From assembly GCF_006711645.1 (NCBI RefSeq), contig NZ_CP041247.1, positions 4,154,001 to 4,218,000 on the forward strand: DNA of 64,000 nt, given 5' to 3'. Made by a program: the position numbers and the translations under genes. This DNA is from Klebsiella electrica (GTDB lineage: Bacteria > Pseudomonadota > Gammaproteobacteria > Enterobacterales > Enterobacteriaceae). This document shows, piece after piece, positions 47,576 through 56,168 of the stretch (positions are counted from its first letter, which is position 1; every line of letters starts with the position of its first letter). Below the pieces are notes generated by a model. It made no database searches. It was not told the DNA's origin and worked only from the letters and a program-made list of their open reading frames with translations.

Positions 47576-49607
47576 ACTGGCTAATCTCCAGGCCATCGCA
47601 GGCAGAAGAGCCATTGTTATCAATAATCAGGGTAATATCTTTGTTGTGAAAATCACGCATATCGACAACCTCGCTCTCCGCCGTGGCAATATGCTTTTCT
47701 ACACGCTGCGTTGCATCCTCGATGATCACCTTCACCCCATCGGTTTTCCCGCAGTTTTTATTGACGGAAGTAATACGTAACGTGTCATATTCCCCGACAA
47801 ACATCCTGACAACAGTCGGCGTCGTTGCGCCCGGATGGGCGTAGATTCGCCCTTCACGATACATACTAAACTGACCCCAGGTGTCGCCTTTCTGTACCGC
47901 CGCGCTCAGATAACTCTCCGTTAGATTATTTTCATATTCCGCTTTCCATGAAGGATAGGAGCGGGCAAATTCATCAATCATGCTTCGATATTCATCGATC
48001 GTATACGGTCTTGTTTTTTCATAGACGTATGCCTGAACACCGCCACTGAGTATAAAGGGCTGGCTCACTCTTATATAAGCAGCACCGATCCCCTTGCCTT
48101 CCAGGATAAGGTTATTTGGCAGAGAGATAACCTGCTGCCCATGAATATCAAGGTGCGTTTGTGTGGGGTCGGTCACAATAGCATAACGAGAACTAAAGGC
48201 TTCAATCGTCAGTTTATCACGCAAGTCTACCTGTGAGACATTGGCGATATGACTGACAAATGATGCCGGTGAAATAGCTGCAAACAGATCATTATTCAGC
48301 GAACCGCTGGAGGCAAAAACAGCTACCTTATCATCCGCACCGACACGCGCACTCATAAAGGCAATAAGCTCATGATAATGGTCAAAGTTTTCTAATCTGA
48401 GCGGATATTCTTTACCGGGAAGATAGCGGCTGACCCATTCCGGTTTACCAAATGGTTTTGAATAGGTGCTAATGAAGACCGCAGCCGTCAATAATGCGAA
48501 TGCGATGGTAAGCGTTGTCGCCAGCCCTTTTTTTAACTTATCAAAGAATAGCTTTAAAGCCGAAAGCACAAGTATCGCCAACCAAAAACAGAGCGGCATC
48601 CCATGCTGCATCCCGGGCGTCTGTGTTCGGGTAAATATAATATAGGTGATGATAAAGTTAGCCAGTGCAAAAGCACAAAGAACTTTAAGTCGGGAACTGG
48701 AACCGAAGAAGATATAGGCCACACCCAGAAAAATCAATGGCAGCAGATATAACCCTGCGTAGTTAAGGGTTATGAGTAACGTTGCCTCTTCAGTCGCTTT
48801 GTATGCTGAATAAATATCAGAATAGTTGGTCGTCAGTATTCTTTTCGCCAGTTCAAACTGAAAGAGACAGACTGCAAAAATAACCACCACCGCAGAAATG
48901 GTAAAGAAAGCAAAGTATTTAAATATTCTTTCTTTACTAAACCTCGCCTTCCCACCAAACAAAAAAGTATTCAGAAAAGGTAAAGTGATAAACAATGAAA
49001 CCACGCTATATGCATACCACCGCCGGAAAGCAAAGGGCAGCCACAGCAACACCCCCACGGCGATTGCAAGCAATACAAAACGGTATCCGCGATAATTTAA
49101 GATATTAACTTTGAACAGAATCAAGCAGCACAGCGATAATGGAATCATTCCTATAATATCAGGATAGCCGCGTAATGTTGGTGTGATAAAAGGAATAAAG
49201 CTTGCCAGAAAAACAAAGACATACGGCTGATATTTTTTATCCACACCTGCAGCAACCGCGAACAAACGCATGGCAATATAAGCAAATGGCAACAGATAAA
49301 GAATATACACACCCAATATGTAAGCTTCCCGGTTTCCTATCGGCAGATAGTTAAACGGGATCAGCGCAATTATTGGCAATGAGTTGTAATCTGTTGAATA
49401 GACTGAATATTTTATATTACCAAGCCATTGGCTAAATGAATCATGCAATAACCCAGTATATTCATTCCATACTACCCAGTAAAATCGGGAATCCCACGTA
49501 TAAGCCTGATTTTCACTTGCCACAAACGAATAGCAAAGTGCTGATAATATGGCCACAGAAGCCACATACAGTATTCCCCTGATAATTTTTTCGCTATTCA
49601 TCATCAA
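47574..49607 (-). CDS. GtrC-like O-antigen glycosyltransferase (GT-C type membrane protein)
   Basis: The 677-residue protein has about ten to eleven membrane segments in residues 10-390 and a large C-terminal periplasmic domain (about 400-677). This is the topology of serotype-specific Gtr transferases that move glucose from undecaprenyl phosphate to O-antigen. The N-terminal loop TWDSRFYW may carry the catalytic acidic residue of GT-C enzymes. It is last in a gtrA-gtrB-gtrC order with overlaps. AT-rich codon use unlike proA next door shows transfer. The sugar linkage cannot be inferred. Confidence 0.75.
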   Translation of the reverse strand: MMMNSEKIIRGILYVASVAILSALCYSFVASENQAYTWDSRFYWVVWNEYTGLLHDSFSQWLGNIKYSVYSTDYNSLPIIALIPFNYLPIGNREAYILGVYILYLLPFAYIAMRLFAVAAGVDKKYQPYVFVFLASFIPFITPTLRGYPDIIGMIPLSLCCLILFKVNILNYRGYRFVLLAIAVGVLLWLPFAFRRWYAYSVVSLFITLPFLNTFLFGGKARFSKERIFKYFAFFTISAVVVIFAVCLFQFELAKRILTTNYSDIYSAYKATEEATLLITLNYAGLYLLPLIFLGVAYIFFGSSSRLKVLCAFALANFIITYIIFTRTQTPGMQHGMPLCFWLAILVLSALKLFFDKLKKGLATTLTIAFALLTAAVFISTYSKPFGKPEWVSRYLPGKEYPLRLENFDHYHELIAFMSARVGADDKVAVFASSGSLNNDLFAAISPASFVSHIANVSQVDLRDKLTIEAFSSRYAIVTDPTQTHLDIHGQQVISLPNNLILEGKGIGAAYIRVSQPFILSGGVQAYVYEKTRPYTIDEYRSMIDEFARSYPSWKAEYENNLTESYLSAAVQKGDTWGQFSMYREGRIYAHPGATTPTVVRMFVGEYDTLRITSVNKNCGKTDGVKVIIEDATQRVEKHIATAESEVVDMRDFHNKDITLIIDNNGSSACDGLEISQ

Positions 49608-50553
49608 CCTTCTGCTGCGTTGTTTTTTCGATAAAATATTTAGGCCGACGTTTGGCCTCCATATAAATTTTACCTACATATTCACCTATAATACCTAACG
49701 ATAGCATCTGCACTCCGCCGAGGAAGAAAATTGCGATCATGACTGAAGTCCAACCTTCAACGGTATTTCCAGTGAATTTTTCGAACAGTGCGTAAATTGC
49801 TGCCAAAACCGAAATAACACTGATCGCAAACCCTGAGACAGCGATAATTCTTAATGGCGTAATGGTCAGCGAAGTAATACCCTCAATGGCCAGAGCAAGC
49901 ATTTTTTTCAATGGATACTTCGACTCGCCGGCCAGACGCACTGTTCTCGAATATGCTACCTGAGTGGCACGATAACCAATCAGCGGCACCAACCCACGTA
50001 AATATAAATTTTGCTCTTTAAAGCTCAGCAGCGCCTTTTTAGCACGATCGCTTAACAATCTGAAATCAGCATGCTGAGGAATCTGTTGCACTCCCATCCA
50101 TTTCATGAAGCTATAAAAGAGGCCTGCGGTTTTTCTTTTAAATGGGGAATCTGAAGTCCGATCGTTACGTACGCCATATACGATCTCATTTCCATTGAGA
50201 TATTCTTTAACCATTAATGCAATAACGGAAGTATCATCCTGAAGATCCGCATCAATGCTCACGGTAATATCAGATTCGGCGGCTTCAAGACCCGCAACCA
50301 GGGCAACCTGATGACCACGGTTTCTTGAAAGCTTAACCCCTTTAACCATGGAGTAATCTCTCGATGATTGAGCAATCAACTGCCACGTTGCATCACGACT
50401 ACCATCATCAACAAATAAAATATAGCTATCTGCCGAAATCAGTGCCGCCGAGACTAACTGTGTAAGAACCGCTTGTAATTCAGATAAGCAGTAACTAAAT
50501 ACCTCTTCTTCATTGTAACATGGTACAACAATAGCCAACTTTGGTTTTTTCAT
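49594..50553 (-). CDS. gtrB: GtrB-like bactoprenol glucosyltransferase
   Basis: A 319-residue family 2 glycosyltransferase: VVPCYNEEEVF, LFVDDGSRDATW, SIDADLQDD, then two C-terminal membrane segments. GtrB attaches glucose from UDP-glucose to undecaprenyl phosphate on the cytoplasmic face. It overlaps the downstream membrane-transferase gene by 14 bp and touches gtrA by one base. AT-rich. Confidence 0.9.
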   Translation of the reverse strand: MKKPKLAIVVPCYNEEEVFSYCLSELQAVLTQLVSAALISADSYILFVDDGSRDATWQLIAQSSRDYSMVKGVKLSRNRGHQVALVAGLEAAESDITVSIDADLQDDTSVIALMVKEYLNGNEIVYGVRNDRTSDSPFKRKTAGLFYSFMKWMGVQQIPQHADFRLLSDRAKKALLSFKEQNLYLRGLVPLIGYRATQVAYSRTVRLAGESKYPLKKMLALAIEGITSLTITPLRIIAVSGFAISVISVLAAIYALFEKFTGNTVEGWTSVMIAIFFLGGVQMLSLGIIGEYVGKIYMEAKRRPKYFIEKTTQQKVDDE

Positions 50554-50927
50554 TATTTCATCACCCAGAGTTTATTAATTAAAAAACCAGCAATTGTGTA
50601 AACGATCATGCCACATAACTGAGATATATAAATCAAATCAGGAAATATCAATAAAAATATTTTGATCGTTATAATATTTGCTACCCAGCACATAGCACAA
50701 GATGCCAGAAATTTTATAAACCGTTTGCCGGTCAGCGCTATTGAAAACGTAAACAACGAATTAACGACAAAGCTAAAAAGAATACCGACTACATATCCCA
50801 TGGCATTTGATATATATACCCCAACTCCGGCAGACATTAATAAGAATATCACCACCGCAGTTATTGCTGTATTCAACAACCCCACCATTACGTATTTCAA
50901 CGCGGGATTAGAAAGTATTCTTTTCAC
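50553..50927 (-). CDS. gtrA: GtrA-family flippase
   Basis: A 124-residue GtrA-family protein with four membrane helices (KYVMVGLLNTAITAVVIFLL at the start is diagnostic). It is thought to flip undecaprenyl-phosphate-glucose to the periplasm. Start GTG at 50927 with AGGA five bases upstream. First gene of the gtr operon; AT-rich. Confidence 0.9.
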   Translation of the reverse strand: MKRILSNPALKYVMVGLLNTAITAVVIFLLMSAGVGVYISNAMGYVVGILFSFVVNSLFTFSIALTGKRFIKFLASCAMCWVANIITIKIFLLIFPDLIYISQLCGMIVYTIAGFLINKLWVMK

Positions 50928-51267
50928 TGCATCATCCTGTTATTAGCCGCTACTAATTTTATCATTCAGGGGAAAGCTGACAACTACTAAGGTTAGCCAA
51001 TGTCCTTGAATGGCATGCAGTTAGCATTTTTGCAAATCCTGTGAGCTGCGGCGACGGTATTCAAAAAACACACGGCTTCAGAGCGGCCAACACCCTCAGT
51101 GACCTGGACCCGGTCAACGATCGTCGTGGAAGTGGGACAATTTTCTGCTTAACGCCGTGCAAGTGCTGGAAAAATAGCCATTCAATACAAGAGGGCATTG
51201 ACGCCCCCTCGACTTAGTTTTAACCTTCTACCCCGTGATTCACATTCGTGGGCACGTCCTCTTCAGG
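50928..51267. other. gtrA-thrW intergenic region with possible gene debris
   Basis: About 340 bases. The left part should hold the gtr promoter. The segment 51040-51175 returns to GC-rich, codon-like composition and has a short reading frame ending near 51176, without a start; it may be a remnant of an older phage or transposase gene. Directly before the tRNA is its promoter region. Confidence 0.45.
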
Positions 51268-51343
51268 GCCGATATAGCTCAGTTGGTAGAGCAGCGCATT
51301 CGTAATGCGAAGGTCGTAGGTTCGACTCCTATTATCGGCACCA
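51268..51343 (+). tRNA. thrW: tRNA-Thr (CGU anticodon), thrW
   Basis: A complete 76-base cloverleaf with encoded CCA: acceptor GCCGATA with TATCGGC, D arm AGCTCAGTTGGTAGAGC, anticodon loop TTCGTAA giving CGU, and T loop TTCGACT. It agrees with E. coli thrW as I recall it. Its 3' end is a well-known phage and island attachment site. Confidence 0.98.
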
Positions 51344-51344
51344 T
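51324..51344 (+). other. attL: 3' end of thrW, left boundary of the satellite
   Basis: The tRNA tail TCCTATTATCGGCACCAT recurs, with one base missing, at 61641-61660 as TCCTATTATCGCACCAT. A P4-family integrase gene starts 160 bases to the right. These two copies bound an insertion of about 10.3 kb. Confidence 0.85.
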
Positions 51345-51455
51345 CCCAACTTCCCCAAACGTCCGCATTCATCCATAAACGCCATGATTTATAAAGATTT
51401 TACTGATTTTTAGTCCGTCATTGTCCGTAACCATCCAGTAGAATCCGATACTGAA

Positions 51456-51507
51456 TGTGTATAGGATTGTGTATATGTTCCTGTTCGGTCTTGGATTCCT
51501 ATACACA
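51456..51507. promoter_or_regulatory. Putative integrase arm sites / int operator
   Basis: TGTGTATAGGA (51456-51466), TGTGTATA (51468-51475) and the inverted TCCTATACACA (51497-51507) crowd the space before int. The same 12-bp-spaced pair occurs at the other end of the element (61564-61584). The pattern suits arm-type Int binding and int autoregulation. Confidence 0.55.
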
Positions 51508-52682
51508 TGCCTTTAAACGATATGCAGATTCGCCGCGCTAAGCCTGAAGCTAAAGCCTATACACTTGGAGATGGGCAAGGCTTGTCATTACTTATAGAGC
51601 CTAATGGAAGCAAGAGCTGGCGATTCCGCTATCGCTATGCCGGTAAGCCCAAAATGATCTCGCTTGGTGTGTATCCGACGATTACCCTTGCCGATGCTCG
51701 CTCTCGTCGCGATGATGCCCGAAAACTGGTCGCGGAAGGAAAGAACCCGAGTGAAGTTCGAAAAGAGCAGAAGATCGCTTTGCAAACGGAATCCGAAAGT
51801 GCGTTCGAAAAGATAGCTACAGAGTGGCATCAGATGAAGTCCGCCAAATGGTCGGCAGGATATGCGTCAGATATCATGGAAGCGTTTCAGAACGACATTT
51901 TCCCGTATGTGGGGACAAGACCCATCGGTGAAATAAAACCGCTAGAACTGCTTAATGTGCTGCGTAAAATTGAAAAACGCGGGGCGTTAGAGAAGATGCG
52001 TAAAGTGCGACAGCGTTGTTCAGAAGTGTTTCGTTATGCCATAGCTACTGGGAGAGCTGAATTTAATCCTGCTGCAGATCTCTCTAGCGCCCTCGAAGTA
52101 CATCAATCCAATCATTTCCCGTTCCTAAAAGCTGATGAGCTACCAGATTTTCTACGTGCCTTAGACAGTTACACAGGGAGTCGGCTTGTCCAGATTGCTA
52201 CGAAATTACTCATGATTACGGGTGTGAGAACCATCGAATTACGTGCTGCATTGTGGTCAGAATTTGATCTAGATAACGCTATCTGGGAAATTCCTGCTGA
52301 AAGAATGAAAATGCGCAGGTCACATCTTGTTCCATTATCGACTCAAGCGTTAGATTTACTTAATGAACTCAAGATGATGACAGGTAACTATCGTTATGTT
52401 TTTCCGGGGCGGAATGATCCTAATAAACCGATGAGTGAGGCGAGCATTAACCAACTTATAAAGCGGATTGGATTTGCAGGTCGTGTTACAGGACATGGTT
52501 TTAGGCATACCTTCTCAACAATTTTGCATGAGAAAGGATACTCATCTGCATGGATTGAGTTGCAGTTGGCCCATATCGATAAAAATAGTATCAGAGGCAC
52601 TTATAATCATGCTCAATATATTGAGGGTAGAAGAGAAATGATTGAGTGGTATGCAAATATTATTTTTGGAACAAAAGAATAA
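51507..52682 (+). CDS. int: P4-family tyrosine integrase
   Basis: A 391-residue site-specific recombinase: DUF4102-type N-terminal arm-binding domain (MPLNDMQIRRAKPEAKAY), core-binding domain, and catalytic domain with Arg241 (TGVRTIELR), His330 and Arg333 (HGFRHTFS), His356 (LAHID) and the likely nucleophile Tyr366 (GTYNHAQY). It lies 163 bp after thrW and points away from it. It should insert and excise the satellite at thrW. Confidence 0.95.
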   Translation: MPLNDMQIRRAKPEAKAYTLGDGQGLSLLIEPNGSKSWRFRYRYAGKPKMISLGVYPTITLADARSRRDDARKLVAEGKNPSEVRKEQKIALQTESESAFEKIATEWHQMKSAKWSAGYASDIMEAFQNDIFPYVGTRPIGEIKPLELLNVLRKIEKRGALEKMRKVRQRCSEVFRYAIATGRAEFNPAADLSSALEVHQSNHFPFLKADELPDFLRALDSYTGSRLVQIATKLLMITGVRTIELRAALWSEFDLDNAIWEIPAERMKMRRSHLVPLSTQALDLLNELKMMTGNYRYVFPGRNDPNKPMSEASINQLIKRIGFAGRVTGHGFRHTFSTILHEKGYSSAWIELQLAHIDKNSIRGTYNHAQYIEGRREMIEWYANIIFGTKE

Positions 52683-52696
52683 ATTATTTGTAGAAA

Positions 52697-52735
52697 ATGC
52701 TGCAGCACTTAATTGTGCATGCAGCATTATTATTC
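52697..52735. terminator. Hairpin between int and the convergent ATPase gene
   Basis: AATGCTGCAGCAC pairs with GTGCATGCAGCATT with one bulged base; T-rich DNA follows on both strands. It fits a bidirectional terminator for two convergent genes. Confidence 0.7.
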
Positions 52736-54719
52736 AAGCTTTACCTTGAAGTATTGATACTAAATCGTTAGGCGTACTTTCACTTACTTCAATAGTATCT
52801 CGTTCGAGCTTCAATTTATCGAGCATAAACCTATTCGTTAGATCAAAGCTATCAAATATTGTATACCAATTTTTTACGTAACGCTTCATTCTAGGATCAT
52901 CACCAACTAAGCCCATATCACCTTTCTGTAAATGGGAGTTCATCCTACTCTCTATTTCAAAACTGTCTTTGGATATTTTCCGCCCGATTAGTATAAGCTC
53001 AAAATGTAAGTTCTGACTCCCAAAACCTGGATGCCTTTGGATAATTGCGGCATAATCGTCAAGTTGTCTCAAATGCTTTATATTGAGAGATATACTCGGG
53101 CGTTTAATTTCAATTATTATACATTTAAAATATGGATTCCCATTTGAGTCCAGACAAGGATATTTTCTAGCAAGGAATAAATCAGTTTGCCTTTTTGCCC
53201 CCTCTAATTCATTCCCTGACTCAATATCGCTTTCGTCTATATCATCAATATGTTTTACGCTATTTCTTAATTCGCTGGCTATTTTTGTAAAAGTGTCTTC
53301 TTCAGCCCCAATAGTTTCATAACGCTCACCAAAAAGCCAAGTGTTATGCTCAATGATCTTTTGTAGGTCAGGAGTCTCTCTTATTTCTTTATAATGGTTA
53401 TCCATTAAGTAACGTAGTTTGTCGACTACAAGTCTTCTTTTTTGCAATTCTTCTATTGCGCTAATTATATTATCAAGCTTTGTAATTCTTAACTGTTTAG
53501 AAAATTTTTCAATCCCTTCCTTGCTCAAGTCCAGTACACTTTCAAGAATATTAAATAATTCTTCATTATTATTTGAAGAAGATAGTTTATCTAATAACCT
53601 CACGAAAACTTTCCTTTGTTTTGAGCTTAAAGATTCAAGTAATGTTGGATCAGCAATATATATATCCCTTACAATTGCCTTAATATTATTTAAACGCCAT
53701 TCTGCATATTGAGGGTCAGAGTACTCACTATAGGATGGGAATGCGCCTTCTTGCTGATAACGCTCAAGAATTGCCTCTATTCTCTTTTTGAGAAAATCAT
53801 CATAGATATCTTTTGCCAAGCTCCAGACAAATTTTATGAGATTTTTCCATGTTGGAGAGTCAGGATTGTATTTAGCTTCAGAGAAGATATCATCACCACT
53901 GCTACTGAAGTTATTCGCCCATTCTGAACTTACGAAAACAGACAGATAAAAGTCTTTCTTTTGATTGAATTTGCTAGGAACTTCAAATACTTTCTTTCCA
54001 TGTGTATTTACAAGGTAAACATTTGAACGCTCTTTCGATGGTTTTTCATTCCATCTTAATGCTTTTATTGAAAATAAGGAGTCGTCAAAGTATTGCTCAA
54101 ATGTGTAAGAATCATGCTCAGGGGCGGTAATGATCTCGCCATTGAACGATAAAGTAAGCTGTTCATTTAAGGCTAAGTGGCAACAAAACTCACTCTGTAA
54201 TCGTCTAACTATTTCATTGTCAGTTGGTAAATCATTATGGAAATGATTAAATACAACACATGTTCCGCTTTTTAGCTTAGTTAAAGCAGGGTGTTGCTCT
54301 GGGTTAGATATATCGATAAATGCCTGATATTTTTTTATATCATTATCATCAATTTCGATTCTGGCGTTAATATCATCATTTTTTGTAAACCAGACTGCTT
54401 GATGACTTAGCTTATGAAATGAAAGGCGTCCTCTACCCTGGGAACCGTGCAGTTCGATATTATCTTTTTTTAGTGAGTCATCAAATCTATTAAAGTTGGA
54501 GCCGAAGTCTTTAATATCGATGCCATCCCCATCATCAAGAATGTATAGTGAGGATAATCCCCCTAAATCATTTCTACGAAGTTCAATGCCTACATTGCGA
54601 GCCTTTGCATCAAAGCCATTCCATGCTAATTCTACAATGGACTGAAACGGTTCGTAGTTTTTAAATCTCTTCTTAATACCAACATCATTGATGTTTGTTT
54701 CGCCACTTATAATGCGCAT
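52734..54719 (-). CDS. GHKL ATPase fused to a Shedu-like PD-(D/E)XK domain (defence candidate)
   Basis: The 661-residue protein begins with a GHKL ATP-binding domain (about 1-200): N-box Glu30...Asn34 in VELAWNGFDA, G1-box Asp62-x-Gly64-x-Gly66 (LDDGDGI), G2-box Gly92...Gly97 (HGSQGRGRLSF). A middle region (about 200-440) includes helical, coiled-coil-like stretches. A C-terminal domain (about 445-600) opens with IIEHNTWLFGERYE and carries Asp513 (RQTDLFLARK), Glu537-x-Lys539 (IIIEIKRPS) and Gln552 (RQLDDYAA), the DUF4263/Shedu-type nuclease pattern. It is markedly AT-rich against the satellite core. It occupies the slot between int and psu where P4-like satellites carry anti-phage genes. No partner gene is adjacent. 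Function is inference; a restriction-type or repair role is the alternative. Confidence 0.75.
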   Translation of the reverse strand: MRIISGETNINDVGIKKRFKNYEPFQSIVELAWNGFDAKARNVGIELRRNDLGGLSSLYILDDGDGIDIKDFGSNFNRFDDSLKKDNIELHGSQGRGRLSFHKLSHQAVWFTKNDDINARIEIDDNDIKKYQAFIDISNPEQHPALTKLKSGTCVVFNHFHNDLPTDNEIVRRLQSEFCCHLALNEQLTLSFNGEIITAPEHDSYTFEQYFDDSLFSIKALRWNEKPSKERSNVYLVNTHGKKVFEVPSKFNQKKDFYLSVFVSSEWANNFSSSGDDIFSEAKYNPDSPTWKNLIKFVWSLAKDIYDDFLKKRIEAILERYQQEGAFPSYSEYSDPQYAEWRLNNIKAIVRDIYIADPTLLESLSSKQRKVFVRLLDKLSSSNNNEELFNILESVLDLSKEGIEKFSKQLRITKLDNIISAIEELQKRRLVVDKLRYLMDNHYKEIRETPDLQKIIEHNTWLFGERYETIGAEEDTFTKIASELRNSVKHIDDIDESDIESGNELEGAKRQTDLFLARKYPCLDSNGNPYFKCIIIEIKRPSISLNIKHLRQLDDYAAIIQRHPGFGSQNLHFELILIGRKISKDSFEIESRMNSHLQKGDMGLVGDDPRMKRYVKNWYTIFDSFDLTNRFMLDKLKLERDTIEVSESTPNDLVSILQGKA

Positions 54720-55337
54720 GAATGCATCCTTTTCTCACAGTGCGTATGCTGTAATGTAACAATCTTCTGTAGTGACTGCCTGATAATAAACAATATAACG
54801 CTTTTATTTTTGCGCGCAATGTTCCCCCCGCCTGCACGCTTCGTGGGTCTGTTTTCATGCAGGTGCATTCAGGCTCAAACTGCAACAGGCCTGAATGCAT
54901 CAGATGAATGCATGGACATGAGGTGAGTGCTTTAAGAGGTAACAGTTTCAACGCCGAAATAACTGATTTTCCTCATCCACCGGTCGACCTTTTCTTGCTC
55001 CTCGCCTGACCGCCTCAGAGGTTCACCACGCTCTCGAACAGCACCGCACCATCCACTGACACTCCCGTGAACCCGCGCAGCGCAGAGACGCGCTCAGGCC
55101 GCGAAATTAAATATCATTAAATAAATACTTTACCGCTGGCGCGCAGTGCTCTCCCCGCCACGCCTGCACGCTTTGTGGGTCGGTTTTCATGCAGGTGCAT
55201 CGGGGGGCTCAGGCCGCGCCGGGACAGGGGCCGGACAGGAATAACAGGGCGAGGAAACGCATGCAAAACCATGCACCCTGTGGATGCACGGCTTAATTCG
55301 GGAAAAATAGCGGTATTTTCGGGGATTTTTGCGGGGG
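54720..55337. other. Satellite junction region: diverged direct repeats and possible cos
   Basis: No convincing gene in about 620 bases. Two related segments (54812-54875 and 55138-55212) share GCGCGCARTG, CCTGCACGCTT, TGTGGGTC and TTTTCATGCAGGTGCAT, about 326 bp apart. The second is followed by GGCGAGGAAACGCATGCAAA (55248), which loosely resembles the left part of the P2/P4 cohesive-end sequence. In P4 cos lies just outside psu, as here. A minus-strand frame at 54685-54951 has no ribosome site. Confidence 0.5.
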
Positions 55338-55904
55338 CTACTTACTGGCCAGTTCCGTGCGCCGGCGGGCATAAATCAGGCTCTGTGCGGGGGTGTATTT
55401 TTCCTGATTATCCACCCGCGAAGCCGCGTCAGGCCTGAATCCGATGGCCGTTAAAATATCGCTGTCTTCTGCCGAATAATTAATTTCTTCACCGGTACTC
55501 AGCCACACGGACAGCGCTTCGCGCAGATAATGGGCCGAACGGTCGAGCGCATGGCCGGTCAGGAGTGCGGTCTGCTGACTGAGTCCCATCAGCTCCGGGG
55601 CGAGCGTGGCGGCGAGCTCTGTCCCGTGCGCCTGCATAAAGTCATTCAGCCGGTTGCGGATACTGATGCGCTGTACCGCTTCATGGGAGCGGATATAGCG
55701 CCCGGCGGCCTGATTTATCTCCCACTTTTTGACATCGATAATATCGCGCAGTGTCTGCATTCTGCCCGGTATACGGTCATCCCCGGCCAGCACCTGTTCC
55801 TGATATTCCTGCTCTGCGGCCGCCAGTTCGGCTTTACGGTTCAGCCAGGCGGTTTCGTTCTTCTGACAGGCTTCAAAAGCCTGCTGTAGCGTAAGGGTGG
55901 TCAT
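55338..55904 (-). CDS. psu: Psu, polarity suppression / capsid decoration protein
   Basis: The 188-residue protein is close to P4 Psu (190 residues) with the same blocks, for example GRYIRSHEAVQRISIRNRLNDFM, ALAPELMG and INYSAEDSDILTAIGFRPD. Psu binds and inhibits the host Rho factor and also decorates the small satellite capsid. It lies 18 bp downstream of delta in the late operon sid-delta-psu. Confidence 0.96.
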   Translation of the reverse strand: MTTLTLQQAFEACQKNETAWLNRKAELAAAEQEYQEQVLAGDDRIPGRMQTLRDIIDVKKWEINQAAGRYIRSHEAVQRISIRNRLNDFMQAHGTELAATLAPELMGLSQQTALLTGHALDRSAHYLREALSVWLSTGEEINYSAEDSDILTAIGFRPDAASRVDNQEKYTPAQSLIYARRRTELASK

Positions 55905-55922
55905 GGTCAGTTCTCCCCCTGA

Positions 55923-56168
55923 TTAATGACGGTATGGCGAGCTGTAGCAGCCCTGCACTTTACGGGGTGCCGGGGGTGTGACCGGGTCCGCGACAGGCGG
56001 CGCTTTCTCCGCCGGGGGCCGGATAACCTCGTCAATGGCTTCAGTGGTGCGAAACGTCGCCGAGCACTCAATATTGGTGCACTGGTGATAGCGCTGTTTG
56101 ACGTTCTCCGACAGATAGCGGGAGGTACGGGCATGCGCCGACTTTTTGCAGAACGGACAGTGCATCAT
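55923..56168 (-). CDS. Single-domain Ogr/Delta zinc-finger late activator
   Basis: An 81-residue Ogr/Delta-family activator: CPFCKKSAHARTSRYLSENVK and YHQCTNIECSATF give the C-x2-C...C-x4-C zinc site. P4 Delta is a tandem of two such domains (166 residues), whereas phage P2 Ogr has one (72 residues); this protein is of the single type with a proline-rich tail. It should activate the late promoters of the satellite and helper. Start overlaps the sid stop. A 75-codon frame in another register over this gene is a shadow. Confidence 0.88.
   Translation of the reverse strand: MMHCPFCKKSAHARTSRYLSENVKQRYHQCTNIECSATFRTTEAIDEVIRPPAEKAPPVADPVTPPAPRKVQGCYSSPYRH

Noticed and set aside
54685..54951. Minus-strand frame spanning the start of the ATPase gene
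   Set aside because: No ribosome site, and its upstream part lies in the repeated junction segment.
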